Assembly (NCBI RefSeq): GCF_025399195.1 | Contig: NW_026252120.1 | Location: 62,001-126,000 of the forward strand | DNA length: 64,000 nt | From: Umbelopsis ramanniana AG | Taxonomy: Eukaryota > Mucoromycota > Umbelopsidomycetes > Umbelopsidales > Umbelopsidaceae | Direction: 5' to 3' | Made by a program: the position numbers and the translations under genes | In this document: positions 1-9,906 of the stretch, in pieces | Position numbering within the stretch: the first letter of the stretch is position 1 | How the letters are laid out: every line of letters begins with the position of its first letter | The notes under the pieces: generated by a model | Database searches by the model: none | Seen by the model: the letters and a program-made list of their open reading frames with translations, nothing else | What the model was told of the DNA's origin: nothing

Positions 1-594
1 GACAGTATTGGTTCGTGCTGTAGACGATTTCATGGATATGGATGTATATTGCTTGGCCATTTGCATGAAGCCAGTAGCGGGTTCTTCGTTGGACTCTAGT
101 GTGGTTGCAGCAGGGGGCGATGATAGAATGTGAGATTTATCATGATTAGCATCTTGCTTCTTGGCGGATGGAACTTCACTGTCAGGGACATCTTGTATAC
201 TGGTTGAAACTGAATTAGTGTCAGCAGGCAAGGCGGATTCGGAGGAGGTTGCAAGTGGGATGGATGAAATGATATGAGATTGGCTGTGAGTTGCGTTGGG
301 AGTTTCCGGCAAAGGAGGTTCTATCGCAGGGCTACTTGTTATGGCTGAGCTGGCCACAGTAGACGATGGTTTGATTGAAGGTTGCGGAGACAGGACGGAG
401 CTGCTGGCGTCTATCACCGTCAAACCAGAGCACTGCCTGTCGTACTCTTCCACGGAGAGGCCGTGGAGTGCGTTACCCAGAATTTCAGTGTCTTTGGCAG
501 TGACGATGTCATCTAGAGCATTAGGCTTTTCGTAAATTTGTAATTCATCGACATTGGTAGGTTCTTCGTAATAACGTTTCTGTTCCTGAGTCAT
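1..594 (-). CDS. Ser/Pro/Thr-rich hypothetical protein, N-terminal part
   Basis: The minus strand is open without a stop from an ATG at 594 down to base 1 (198 codons), so the gene continues outside the window. I do not recognise the product. Residues 1-60 are charged and ordered-looking (a YYEEP stretch, then an EYDRQ stretch); from about residue 65 onward it is low-complexity Ser/Thr/Pro/Ala, probably disordered. No signal peptide or membrane segment is visible. The start lies 117 bp from the start of the divergent methyltransferase gene, so both probably share one promoter. That the frame stays open for 594 bp with fungal-like codon use is the main support; function unknown. Confidence 0.6.
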   Translation of the reverse strand, partial: MTQEQKRYYEEPTNVDELQIYEKPNALDDIVTAKDTEILGNALHGLSVEEYDRQCSGLTVIDASSSVLSPQPSIKPSSTVASSAITSSPAIEPPLPETPNATHSQSHIISSIPLATSSESALPADTNSVSTSIQDVPDSEVPSAKKQDANHDKSHILSSPPAATTLESNEEPATGFMQMAKQYTSISMKSSTARTNTV

Positions 595-710
595 TCCAAC
601 AAGTGGCGAAAAAAGGAAGCGTAGAGGAGTTTTTAAATTTATCGAGGGCCTATTTTTGAAACTTTCCATGCATAAGCCACTCCTGCCAAGGCCGTCTCCT
701 TTCCAAGCTA
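595..710. promoter_or_regulatory. Shared divergent promoter region
   Basis: This 116-bp gap lies between two head-to-head start codons (594 minus, 711 plus). It is too short for two separate promoters, so a bidirectional promoter is inferred. No clear TATA box is visible; there is an AT-rich stretch at about 631-655. Confidence 0.4.
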
Positions 711-2345
711 ATGGACTTGTCGACTTTACCTCCGTCGTTCAATGAATTTCTCAAAATCAACGACGTCGATCCAGTCATTTACACTGTAAAAGATTTGCCA
801 AGGTTTGTTCGATGGAACACCCGATTTCCCAAATCTGAATTGCCTTCAGCCGAAGAACTCCAACAACAGTTGAGAGCGCGGAAAGTGTCGCCTGTCAAAG
901 GTGTTGAAGGATTTTTCGGTATCCAACTTGGCGAAAATTTACCCGACAGTGAAAGCGAGAGTGACACGATGCAGAATACACGAATTGTTGATATACCAGC
1001 GTAAGACCCTTGTTCAGCATCATGGTTAAATTATACTTGACCACCTAGCTCTATTTCTGATGCCTTATCGACTTTCACTAGATACCGTGAAAACAAAATA
1101 TTCGGAATTGATCTCAGTTCTGGTCTCGCTGTACTAGCGCTACAAGTTCAGCCCAATGATCACGTACTCGATTTGTGCTGTGCTCCAGGTAATGGCCATG
1201 AAGTGATTTGATGGGCAAGGTGGAACAATGTAAAATCTGTGCTAATTGGACTTGTAGGCGCAAAGCTCTGTATGATCTCGAATATCATAGGCTCAGAGGG
1301 AACAGGAACGGTCACAGGCGTGGATATCTCACCCCATCGAGTTGCAACATGCAGGTCTCTTGTGAAGCGATATCAGGTCGCTGAACGTGTTCGACTGTTC
1401 AATGCTGATGGCACGACATTTAAGGTATATGCTCCATCTCGATTAGGAGCGCGAGTGATTAGAGAGGCAGATGGTGAGAATCCAGACCGCAAACGACAGC
1501 AAATCAGCCAGGGACAGACTGCAGAGTCTTCCAAACCTGCCAGCATTAAACCATTTTACGCGCCAAAAATTTTACGATTTGACCCGCAAATGCAAGGAGA
1601 GGAATATCTGTACGATAAGGTGAGGAATCTTAATACTTGACAATACCTGTGTAGTATAGTTTAATGATGATGAAAATGCATGCAGGTTATTGTCGATGCG
1701 GAATGTACCCACGACGGATCCATCAGTCATATATTAAAGGTTTGTTAGCTGAAGATGACCCGTCCTGTCAGCCATGTGATATTGACTTTAACGCATCGTA
1801 CCACCAGTATCAAACTTGGGGATGGGATGCTTTTGAAAAAAACTTTATGGACCCAGACCGATTACGGGATATCTGTCAATTACAGGTAAGCTTCTTTTGT
1901 GCATGAAATTTCAGCCTACTTTGGCTTATAATGCTAACTCAATGGGGGGTGACAGCGAAACCTCATAGAGTCAGGCTGGTCATTACTGGTAGACGACGGC
2001 ATTTTGGTATATAGTACATGCAGTCTTTCGGTACGACAGAACGAAGAAAATGTTGCTTGGTTTTTGCACAAGTACGGCGATGAAGTGGAGTTGGAAAGTA
2101 TACCCAACATCCATAATGTGGGCATCAAAGCAGCACCGACCAAGCAAGGCTGGACGGTCCCAAACATGACGGACGAGCAGAAGCGGGGTCTCCAAGCGTC
2201 CATTGAACGCTGCTGTGTGCGATTTGACCCAATTACCAGTGCGACCAGTGGCTTTTTCGTAGCTCGATTTAGGAAGGTACGCAAGAGGCTGGAAAGGAAG
2301 GACCATAGCAATACTATAGCACCCATCCACAATCGCGCGGAGTAG
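711..2345 (+). CDS. NOL1/NOP2/Sun-family RNA (cytosine-5) methyltransferase
   Basis: SAM-dependent methyltransferase that would make 5-methylcytosine in tRNA or rRNA. Exons read 711-1000, 1082-1188, 1258-1619, 1686-1739, 1808-1885, 1956-2345, giving 426 residues. Motif I VLDLCCAPG lies at about residues 125-133 (SAM binding). Motif IV reads VDAECTHDGS at about 256-265, and motif VI VYSTCSL at about 315-321, so both family cysteines (about 260 and 319) are present; the Cys of motif VI is the nucleophile in this family. The usual Pro before the motif IV Cys is Glu here, a variant I associate with a less-studied subfamily rather than NOP2 or Trm4. The N-terminal 95 residues are conserved-looking but carry no domain I can name. 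The C-terminal tail is basic (KVRKRLERK). RNA target and compartment cannot be told from sequence. Confidence 0.85.
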
Positions 2346-3730
2346 GTGATGGTAGCCTTAAATCGAACACTGGGATACATTTTATCACACATCTTGTTAA
2401 GATTGTGAACAGGTTCAGAGCCGCTAACAACGTGTGCTGAATCGTACTGTGTGGGTGGGGGTCGGAGTATGGTTGGCCTTTTGCTAGGTCTAGCGAAGTT
2501 TGAAATTTGAAGTTCCTGCCATGTTATTCGTTACTGATGATCGGCACAATGACAAACTATGTTCCTAGAGCTTGCCTTAATTTTCAAGTGTATAAAAAAA
2601 TTCTTGTACATAAATTCATAAATTCATTAGCCACCACAAATAAATATTGATTGCTTTGTCAGTAACATTTCCTTTCAAATGAGTGACTGAATTCAGGATG
2701 AATTTCTGGTTATGGTAAGCATATGGCAAAACGCTGATCGGGGTACCACACCAGTTTGAGCTATGGCTTCGAAAGGATAAATGTCGATAACAAAAGTTAA
2801 TCCATTAAAAGTTAGTCAGATAGCAAGGAAGAAGTATTTGTACTTCTAGCAGCTGTCAGCTCCACAACACTAAACTTTTATGAGCCAACGTAATTAGTTT
2901 CCTAGAATAACCGACATTCGGACTTGATGTGCTAAACTGCTGTCTAGCAGAGGCGACTTACCGTATATCTGATATGTGCCAAAAATACGATAGAGTTTCT
3001 ATACGCTCGATGGCTTCAGCCACACATGCAGCGGCCAAAGCTGGCTGGCGGAAGGTATATTGTGTTGTAGTATCTAGTTTGTAAATTTTTCAAAATAGAC
3101 GTTATGAATATTTGGCTTATCAAGAAGGTCGGTTGAGATAATGGCTTCTTCTTCTTTCAAGGTCAAAGCGTTACGGCACTCCCGTGCATCAGTACCGTTT
3201 AACAGATTGGGCGCTGTCGCATTAAGGGCCAGCTCCACCGAATCTAGCTTGTATTATGGCGGAGATCTTTTAGCGTCCAAGAAAGGCACACCGAAAATCC
3301 CATTCATCCCAACTTTCCTTTTTATGTTTCTGACCAAAATCAAAATGCCCACTGTTTTGAATTTGCGGGTCAGTTCATTCAAATGGCAAGCCAAAGCAGT
3401 CTTACGAATTACAAACCATACTAATAATCATATGCGAGTAAAGCGATTAGGACTGAAGCGAAAATTTAAGCGGTTTTTTGTTTACGTGGGGTAGCGTGTT
3501 TTTATGTGGTGTGGGTAGACAGTCTGTTCTCTTCACATGTCTTCAGTTGTATTGTATTTTTTTTACTCTTAATGTACTGTATCACCAAATAAGCGGCCCT
3601 TTCGCCACATTAAACCCCGCCCGTCGGTTTATTTCATATAATTTACAAAGCCTGAACGAACAACAACATCCCTCTTTTTTTCTACCTTCCTTTACTCACT
3701 TGTCTTCCTTTTCAATCGTTTTCCTTCAAC
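2346..3730. other. Intergenic stretch, no supported gene
   Basis: About 1.4 kb. It holds the 3' region of the methyltransferase gene and the promoter of the membrane-protein gene. One 117-codon plus-strand ORF (3141-3494) starts with a plausible ATG but has no recognisable domain, no intron signals and a low-complexity end; I do not call it. CT-rich stretches at 3670-3730 probably belong to the downstream promoter or 5' UTR. Confidence 0.5.
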
Positions 3731-5496
3731 ATGACTCACTTGAGCGACTTCAGTTTCCTACGTATGTTCAATTTCAACTCGACAATGTCATCATCGTGAA
3801 TAGAGCTTAATGCCGCCCTTCATTTGCAGAACGAGCGGTTGAACTGGTCGGTCTATACGTCTTCTTCGTTTATCGCGTCTGGAAGGTTCGTCTCAATCAC
3901 CATGCCCGAGCAATTTCAAACTCTAGTTTTTTAATGATCAATTTGTTCAGGTCAACCGATTTCAATGCTTAAGACCTTCGAAATTTCGACAAGGCGAGTT
4001 GAAATCCATCATGACGTTCCTAGTAGCGATAGCTATACCGTTTCAGCTATTTTATGGTAAGCTTTTTGATGGCACAACTGGGTGATCTGCCATGGAGTTG
4101 CGACTGAAGCAATGGTATTTCAGATATAACGTCGACTCGTATAAAGTATCAAGAAGGCTTCGCCCAGGTACCTTACAATGGTCAGATAGAGATCATGTCC
4201 AAGCCTGAAGTAATGTGGACCAAGGCTGATCAAGATTTGGTTATTCCAAGTATGTTTTGGATTGCCAATCGATTAACTTCATTTTGAAATTCGCACACGT
4301 TGTCTAATTCATTTTCGTTCTAGCCGATTATTCCTTATGCGTCGGATTTTCATTGCAAACGTACGTGGGTTCTAACTCCGTTCTATCGCGATTCCGCAGA
4401 CTTAATTATTCGTATTTTTAACACTTGATTTCAACTTACCAGTGGCACGTTGCTACTTCTGCAATGCTTTTGGAATTACTTGTCGGCCAGTGTTGCCAAA
4501 ACTTCATTCATGTCCAGCTTTGAATTCCGCTTTTATCTCATTTGGTAAGTTGATTTACGACATATTCAGTATAAACCCCTGTTGGGTTGCTAATGTCGTT
4601 TTGTAGGTGTGTACTGAGTGTGGTGATGTTCCCTCTGTTACAATGGGAGTTCAGTAAATCCAAGTACGACCCGAACTGGAAAGAAATCATTCCTGAGCTG
4701 GCTTATGGTTGCGAGCTATTCATTGTTGCCCTGCTCGGTATTTGGGCTAGTTTCCGTTTCAACCGTCTCATCAAGCAGACTCGCAATTCAGCCAACGCCA
4801 AGGAAATTTTGAGCCGACTCAACTACTTTGTCGATTTAAACGCTACCTTGACTGTTTCCTTGTTGATCGATTCAGCTTGCTTCGTCATCCTTAGTGCTGA
4901 CGGCCTGACCACTGCGCAGTATTTGAATGGTCACAAGTAAGTATCGACCCCAAAGTGTTCAGCAGCATGAGATCTACATATTCTAACGGGCTTATCTTTT
5001 CAGATTCTCAGCCGATCTTTTCATTTGTGTTGCTAACTTTGCTAGTGTTATCATTTGGTTCTTACTTATCATGATTTTCCACCCTGATCATGAAATTACC
5101 AATTTGGCTAATACTTATTCCGGCGCAAGAGAACTGTCTGACATGCCATCGTCGCGTGTCGGTCAAGCCATGTCCAGCCATAACGAGTATGTTTCATACC
5201 AACCGATGCACCTACCTGAAAAAGTCTACAATGTTTCGCCAGCGGCCGATCCCAAGTTCGATCGCAATGCCACTCAATCGCCAAACTGGCAGCGCCCAAG
5301 CTCTCCACAATATTCTGACACAAGACCGCTGGCGGTAGAAGAAGGAATCAAATTTTTCCCCGTCACTAACATTGGAGGTGCCACTGGAAGGGAGGAATAC
5401 TCTATGCAAGACGTAGAGGGCCGTGGTGATCGGGACTGGCTTGCCCAAAGCCCAAGAAACCGAGGTGGCATGAAGTATAGCCCTGAATATCAGTAA
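3731..5496 (+). CDS. Seven-helix membrane protein, GPCR-like topology
   Basis: Not a family I can name. Exons 3731-3761, 3830-3885, 3951-4056, 4124-4249, 4324-4360, 4443-4544, 4607-4936, 5004-5496 splice in frame to 426 residues. Hydrophobic segments fall at about 12-28, 49-64, 111-133, 150-166, 184-202, 232-250 and 268-288: seven helices, with a loop of about 45 residues between helices 2 and 3 and a hydrophilic tail of about 135 residues, rich in Ser/Pro/Tyr, after helix 7. There is no cleavable signal peptide. Topology and tail resemble a fungal G-protein-coupled receptor, but classic DRY/NPxxY motifs are not visible, so a transporter-like or scaffold role is also possible. A G-alpha gene lies about 10 kb away; no direct link is shown. 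The start is supported by the short first exon joining cleanly to helix 1. Confidence 0.8.
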
Positions 5497-5763
5497 CATC
5501 TTTTTCCTTACCTTTTACTTCATAAGACCATTGTGTATACTCTGCAAGCTATTTGTGTTCTCTCCCAAATAATTAATATAATATTACTATGTTTTGCACG
5601 CATTCGCTTCCATGGTGTAGGAAGGGGAAAAAAATCCGTTTGAAAAAAGTTGTCACGACGCGCTGATCGCGACGCGACCAATGAGCCGAAGTAAATTTTA
5701 GGAGCCTACCCCGTGCCTGTGATTTAGAGATCGAAATCGCATTACTCTTGGTCACTTCAGCAG

Positions 5764-7522
5764 ATGACTTCTCAATACAAGCGTGCGGCACCCGGTATGT
5801 CCTCTAAGCTTGACCACTTTTGCCTAGTCAGTGGTAGTGAACTCGTCAATAACATGTGTTTCTAACTCATTAGCGGAAGACGACAGCTTCGATGACGGGT
5901 TTACCTTCAAGAAATGTAAGTCAACTAAGCTCATTCCATGCATTACCTGTGGCAACCAGGGAATTAACAGCACTTTAGCAAGAAATTCGGATATCAAGAA
6001 TGATCTTAATAATAAGTCTCCCTATGCACTTTCGCCTCAACCTATGCACCTTGTTAACCACGTAAGACCTAATCAACTGTATCATCATTGCGCATTTAAA
6101 ACTCTTCTTTAATACAATTATCCGATTATTAAAACAGGAAAGAGAACAGGAAAACGATACCCCTTCCAAACGATCATTGTGGAAGCAAGAATCCCCTTTA
6201 CAAAGACGTACGCATGAGAACAGTCACCTGAAAGAGATTTTCAATACCACTCCGTTGGCTATTCAATTTGACGATGAGGATATTCACATCAAGAAAAGCA
6301 GCTGGAATCCAGGGAGACGATCTAGTTTTATGTCTCGCTCCAAACAGGAATCATCTGTCTCTCGCACGTCTGTTGGTAAGGCATTTGTAAACACTTTTGT
6401 TCAACACCACGTTCGGCAGTATACTAATTACTACTGCCAGCATTCCCACATCCACACTTGGAAGCTAAGAACTTTTACAAGCATATTATGCCGGATTTAC
6501 CTGATCCTGTGCGAATGAGGCAACTGTTAGCTTGGTGTGGCCACACGATAATGTCGCAAAAGGCGTCAAAAGCGGATAACAAGATGTCAGTTGCGGAGTC
6601 TGCAGGTACGTATCGAAAGAATCGATTACATCCACCATATTATAGTATCAACGATGCTGATGTATTGAGCAGCATACTCGATACAAAAGGCAATACTTAA
6701 GCAGCTGCAGGACGGCAAAATCAATACCTCCTGGTACACACGCGCAGTAAGTGTCATCCATCATGAAGCAGTCATCCGCGGTCATACTAAGAACATTTTT
6801 CAGCCCACGAATAATCCTTTGGGATATAAGCGAAAAACCAACCCGAGAAATCAGCGTAATTTCAAGTTGGTTGAAAAGTATGAGCGCACAACTGCGATGT
6901 AAGTGATGCTTGGCGAGAATAGCGGATCTGAAGGATAGATGATTCGGAGTGTTGTTGAGTAACATATGGGGCCCCCCATTTTAGCATGGAGAGAGAGGAC
7001 AAAGCTTGGAAAAGTATGGCGGTGAAGCTCAACAATTTTCACGCCGGTGTTTTAGATTCATGCCCACCATTACCCAAACCTCTGGAAAAAGATGAGCACG
7101 CAGATAATGATTTAAAGACTCGATTTCAGCAATATTATCTTGATGGCATCTCACAAGAGCAACTACAATTCCTCAACAAATATTGCACCCCGTCATCCAC
7201 TGATGATGTTGATGCAAAGTTAGTACGCACGGTCAACTCGTTGCAGGCCAAGGTATGAATTATTAATTGCATTGAGCATCGATGGGGTTGCAAGTGACTA
7301 ACATGCGCACTAACGCTTTTGAAGGTTGACCTACTACAAGAGAGCCTAACCGCTAAACTTCACGACCAGCGCAGAGCTGAAGGGTTTGGTAAACAAGTTT
7401 TGGAAAAGGTGACCTCGTTACTTGACAGGCGAGAGGGCATTCAAAGAGATATCTCAGATCCATCCACCATACCAGATCCTATTGAAGTGTTGCGAGTACT
7501 GGCCAATGAGGACGACGTATGA
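5764..7522 (+). CDS. DSN1: Kinetochore protein Mis13/Dsn1 (MIS12 complex)
   Basis: Subunit of the MIS12/MIND complex linking inner-kinetochore chromatin to the NDC80 complex. Exons 5764-5794, 5874-5915, 5979-6061, 6138-6375, 6441-6605, 6673-6746, 6804-6898, 6985-7252, 7325-7522 give 397 residues. The diagnostic block is FYKH...LPDPVRMRQLLAWCG at about residues 143-165, followed by LQDGKINTSWY, both typical of fungal Dsn1/Mis13. Upstream sits GRRSS at about 111-115, matching the Arg-rich Ser site that Aurora B phosphorylates in this family. The C-terminal third is predicted helical (Q/L/E-rich), fitting the coiled complex. The second intron (5916-5978) is 63 nt, frame-preserving and contains no stop, so its retention would add 21 residues; splicing there is my choice, not certain. 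Confidence 0.88.
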
Positions 7523-7880
7523 TGGAATTATCATATGAAAGTTTTGTACTTTAAGAAATTTGTATATAGTGCGTAAATTAACCTTTGATTATAATACACT
7601 CATGAATTTGATTTGCAATGTCTTGGAGCCATAGTATAGTTCATTGGGTGTAGCAACATTGGTAGTGCTTTAATTTTATTTTGCAAGAGATCACACTCAA
7701 ATGTGGGGTAGAATTTCCGCTGACCAACTGGATTTCTTACGTTTTTGCCACATGTGGACACACCAGACACTAGCTTCAGCGTGTGAATAGGCTCGGTTCT
7801 ACCATTGAACCGCTGGTCATTTAAAAAGCTCTAATTTTCCTTGAAATCCTTTTCTCTCATTCATCCATTTCTCTACAATC
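7523..7880. promoter_or_regulatory. Intergenic region, thiolase promoter
   Basis: 358 bp between the DSN1 stop and the thiolase start. It is AT-rich with a pyrimidine-rich tract just before the ATG (7840-7880), a common pattern before highly expressed fungal genes. Nothing else is seen. Confidence 0.35.
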
Positions 7881-9594
7881 ATGCCTAAATCATATGTCGT
7901 TGGTGTCGGTATGACACAGTTCCTAAAGCCCCGTGGTTTGGTCGATTACCCCGGTATGCATCCCCACATTCCACCTGCGCTGACATTCTATGATCCCCAC
8001 AACTCATAACTTTTTTCATAGAAATGGGTTTGGAAGCCGCCACAAAGGCATTGTTAGATGCTGGCATCTCTTATGATCAAGTTGAATATGCTTTCACTGG
8101 TTACGTCTACGGTGACAGCACCGCTGGTCAACGTGTATTATATCAATTGGGCATGACCCAAATCCCTGTTATTAATGTGAATAACAACTGCTCAACTGGA
8201 TCAACTGCTTTGTATCAGGCCCGTCTCCTTGTTGAGAGTGGTGTCGTCGACTGCGCTATGGCCCTCGGCTTTGAGCGCATGGAGCGCGGTTCTTTAGGCT
8301 CAAAGTTCACCGATCGCACCAACCCTCTTGGTAATTTCTCCGCTCATTCTTACATGGCTGTCAATCCCGTGATAATCCCCCAATTTTTCTAAAACAATTG
8401 TTTTTAGACCACGTTATGGGTGTCATGGCAGAAAACCGCGGTTTTGAACCTACTGCCCCTGGCGCTGCTCAGATCTTTGGTAACGCTGGTATTGAATATA
8501 TGGAAAAGTACGGTGCCACCGCCACTCACCTTGCCAAGATCGCTGAGAAGAACCACAGACACAGGTATGATAAACAATGGCAGTCATAATTCATCCTTTG
8601 TTCGCCGTATCTAACGGTTTTCTAGCGCTCTCAACCCATACTCTCAATTCCGAGATGTCTATACCTTGGAACAAGTTCTTAATGCTCCCAAGGTGTTTGG
8701 ACCTTTGACCAAGTTGCAATGCTGCCCTACTTCCGATGGTGCTGGCTGTGCTATCGTTGCTTCAGAAAAGTTCGTCAAGAAGCATGGTCTTATGGATCAA
8801 GCCATTGAAATTGTTGCTCAAGAAATGGCCACTGACTCTCCAAAGATGCTTAGCACTAGTGCCATCGAGTGGGCCGGTGCTGATATGACCAGACGTGCTG
8901 CGCAACAGCTTTTCAAGAAGGCTGGTGTTACTCCCAACGATGTTCAAGTTGTTGAACTTCATGACTGTTTCTCTGCCAATGAAGTGAGTACAAGAACAGA
9001 ATGAACAGCTTTTATGTTCATGTTCTCTAACCTTTTCTTTCCCACAGCTCGTCACTTATGATGCTCTTGGTTTGACCCCTCCTGGAAAGGCACATTCCAT
9101 TATCGATTCCGGAGACAATACCTATGGTGGCAAGTTTGTCATCAATCCCTCTGGAGGTTTGATTTCCAAGGGACATCCTCTCGGTGCTACTGGTTTGGCT
9201 CAATGCTCCGGTAAGAGAACGTTTGCGTAGCATTAAATATTCATTACGTATCAATTGCTGACGATATCTATTTTCAGAACTTGTCTGGCAACTCCGTAAC
9301 TGGGCTGGTGAGCGTCAAGTCCCTAACGTCAAGTACGCATTGCAACACAACGTTGGTCTTGGTGGTGCTGTCGTTATCACCTTGTATAAGAAGGCCAACA
9401 ATGCGAAATCCGAACCTCGTGTTGGTTACAACCCTGTAAGTATAAGTAAAACAATGAGCTGATCGAAACAAAGTTACAGTACTTACCATTCTACTATCCA
9501 GGCTGTTGAAGCTCGTAATGTCACCGATGAGGAAGTCCAAAAGGCATCTGCCAAGGTCAACCAGCGATCTGAGATTCTCTCTGCCAGACTTTAG
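7881..9594 (+). CDS. Peroxisomal SCP2-type thiolase (sterol carrier protein X thiolase domain)
   Basis: Thiolase acting on 3-oxoacyl-CoA, expected in peroxisomal oxidation of branched or sterol side-chain acyl-CoA. Exons 7881-7953, 8022-8330, 8408-8564, 8626-8983, 9048-9210, 9278-9435, 9502-9594 give 436 residues. Visible motifs: VNNNCSTGS (active-site Cys about residue 81), [22 protein letters not shown] (His about 292), [15 protein letters not shown] and KGHPLGATG (His about 342). All are hallmarks of the SCPx thiolase branch rather than Fox3/POT1. It ends in Ala-Arg-Leu, a PTS1-type signal. The SCP2 lipid-transfer domain fused in animals is absent; the protein stops about 30 residues after the thiolase fold. 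Codon use is strongly biased (many C-ending codons), suggesting high expression. Confidence 0.93.
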
Positions 9595-9906
9595 GAAGGC
9601 CAGAAGTGTTCATTGTTTACCTATTGACTGGAGTATTTAAATAAACGCATATCTGTCTACCTTTTGTAAATTTCAACTTGGTCATGCGTGATAGCGCACC
9701 GTATGTCAGACGACTTTATCAAACACTTCCTTTGCCTCAATAAGTCTGCAAATAATAAAAACAGTAAAATCTCTCCACACGCCTTCTCATTATCCACAGC
9801 TGTTTGTCTCACTGCTTGTCAATCTCATCTTTCAGACACCAAAGCCAATTGTCCGCATACAAATTAATTTGGACTCCGAACATCACGTCCACAGACTGTG
9901 TAAAAA
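9595..9906. promoter_or_regulatory. Intergenic region before the VRL1-like gene
   Basis: 312 bp with the thiolase 3' end (an AATAAA-like stretch near 9640) and the upstream region of the next gene. No motif stands out. Confidence 0.3.

Noticed and set aside
3141-3494. 117-codon plus-strand ORF with a plausible ATG
   Set aside because: No recognisable domain, no splice support and a low-complexity basic end; could be real but cannot be supported from sequence alone.
8341-8392. Extension of thiolase exon 2 to the stop near 8392
   Set aside because: The donor at 8331 gives the family-typical DRTNPLDHVMG junction; reading on adds a non-conserved tail and a stop.
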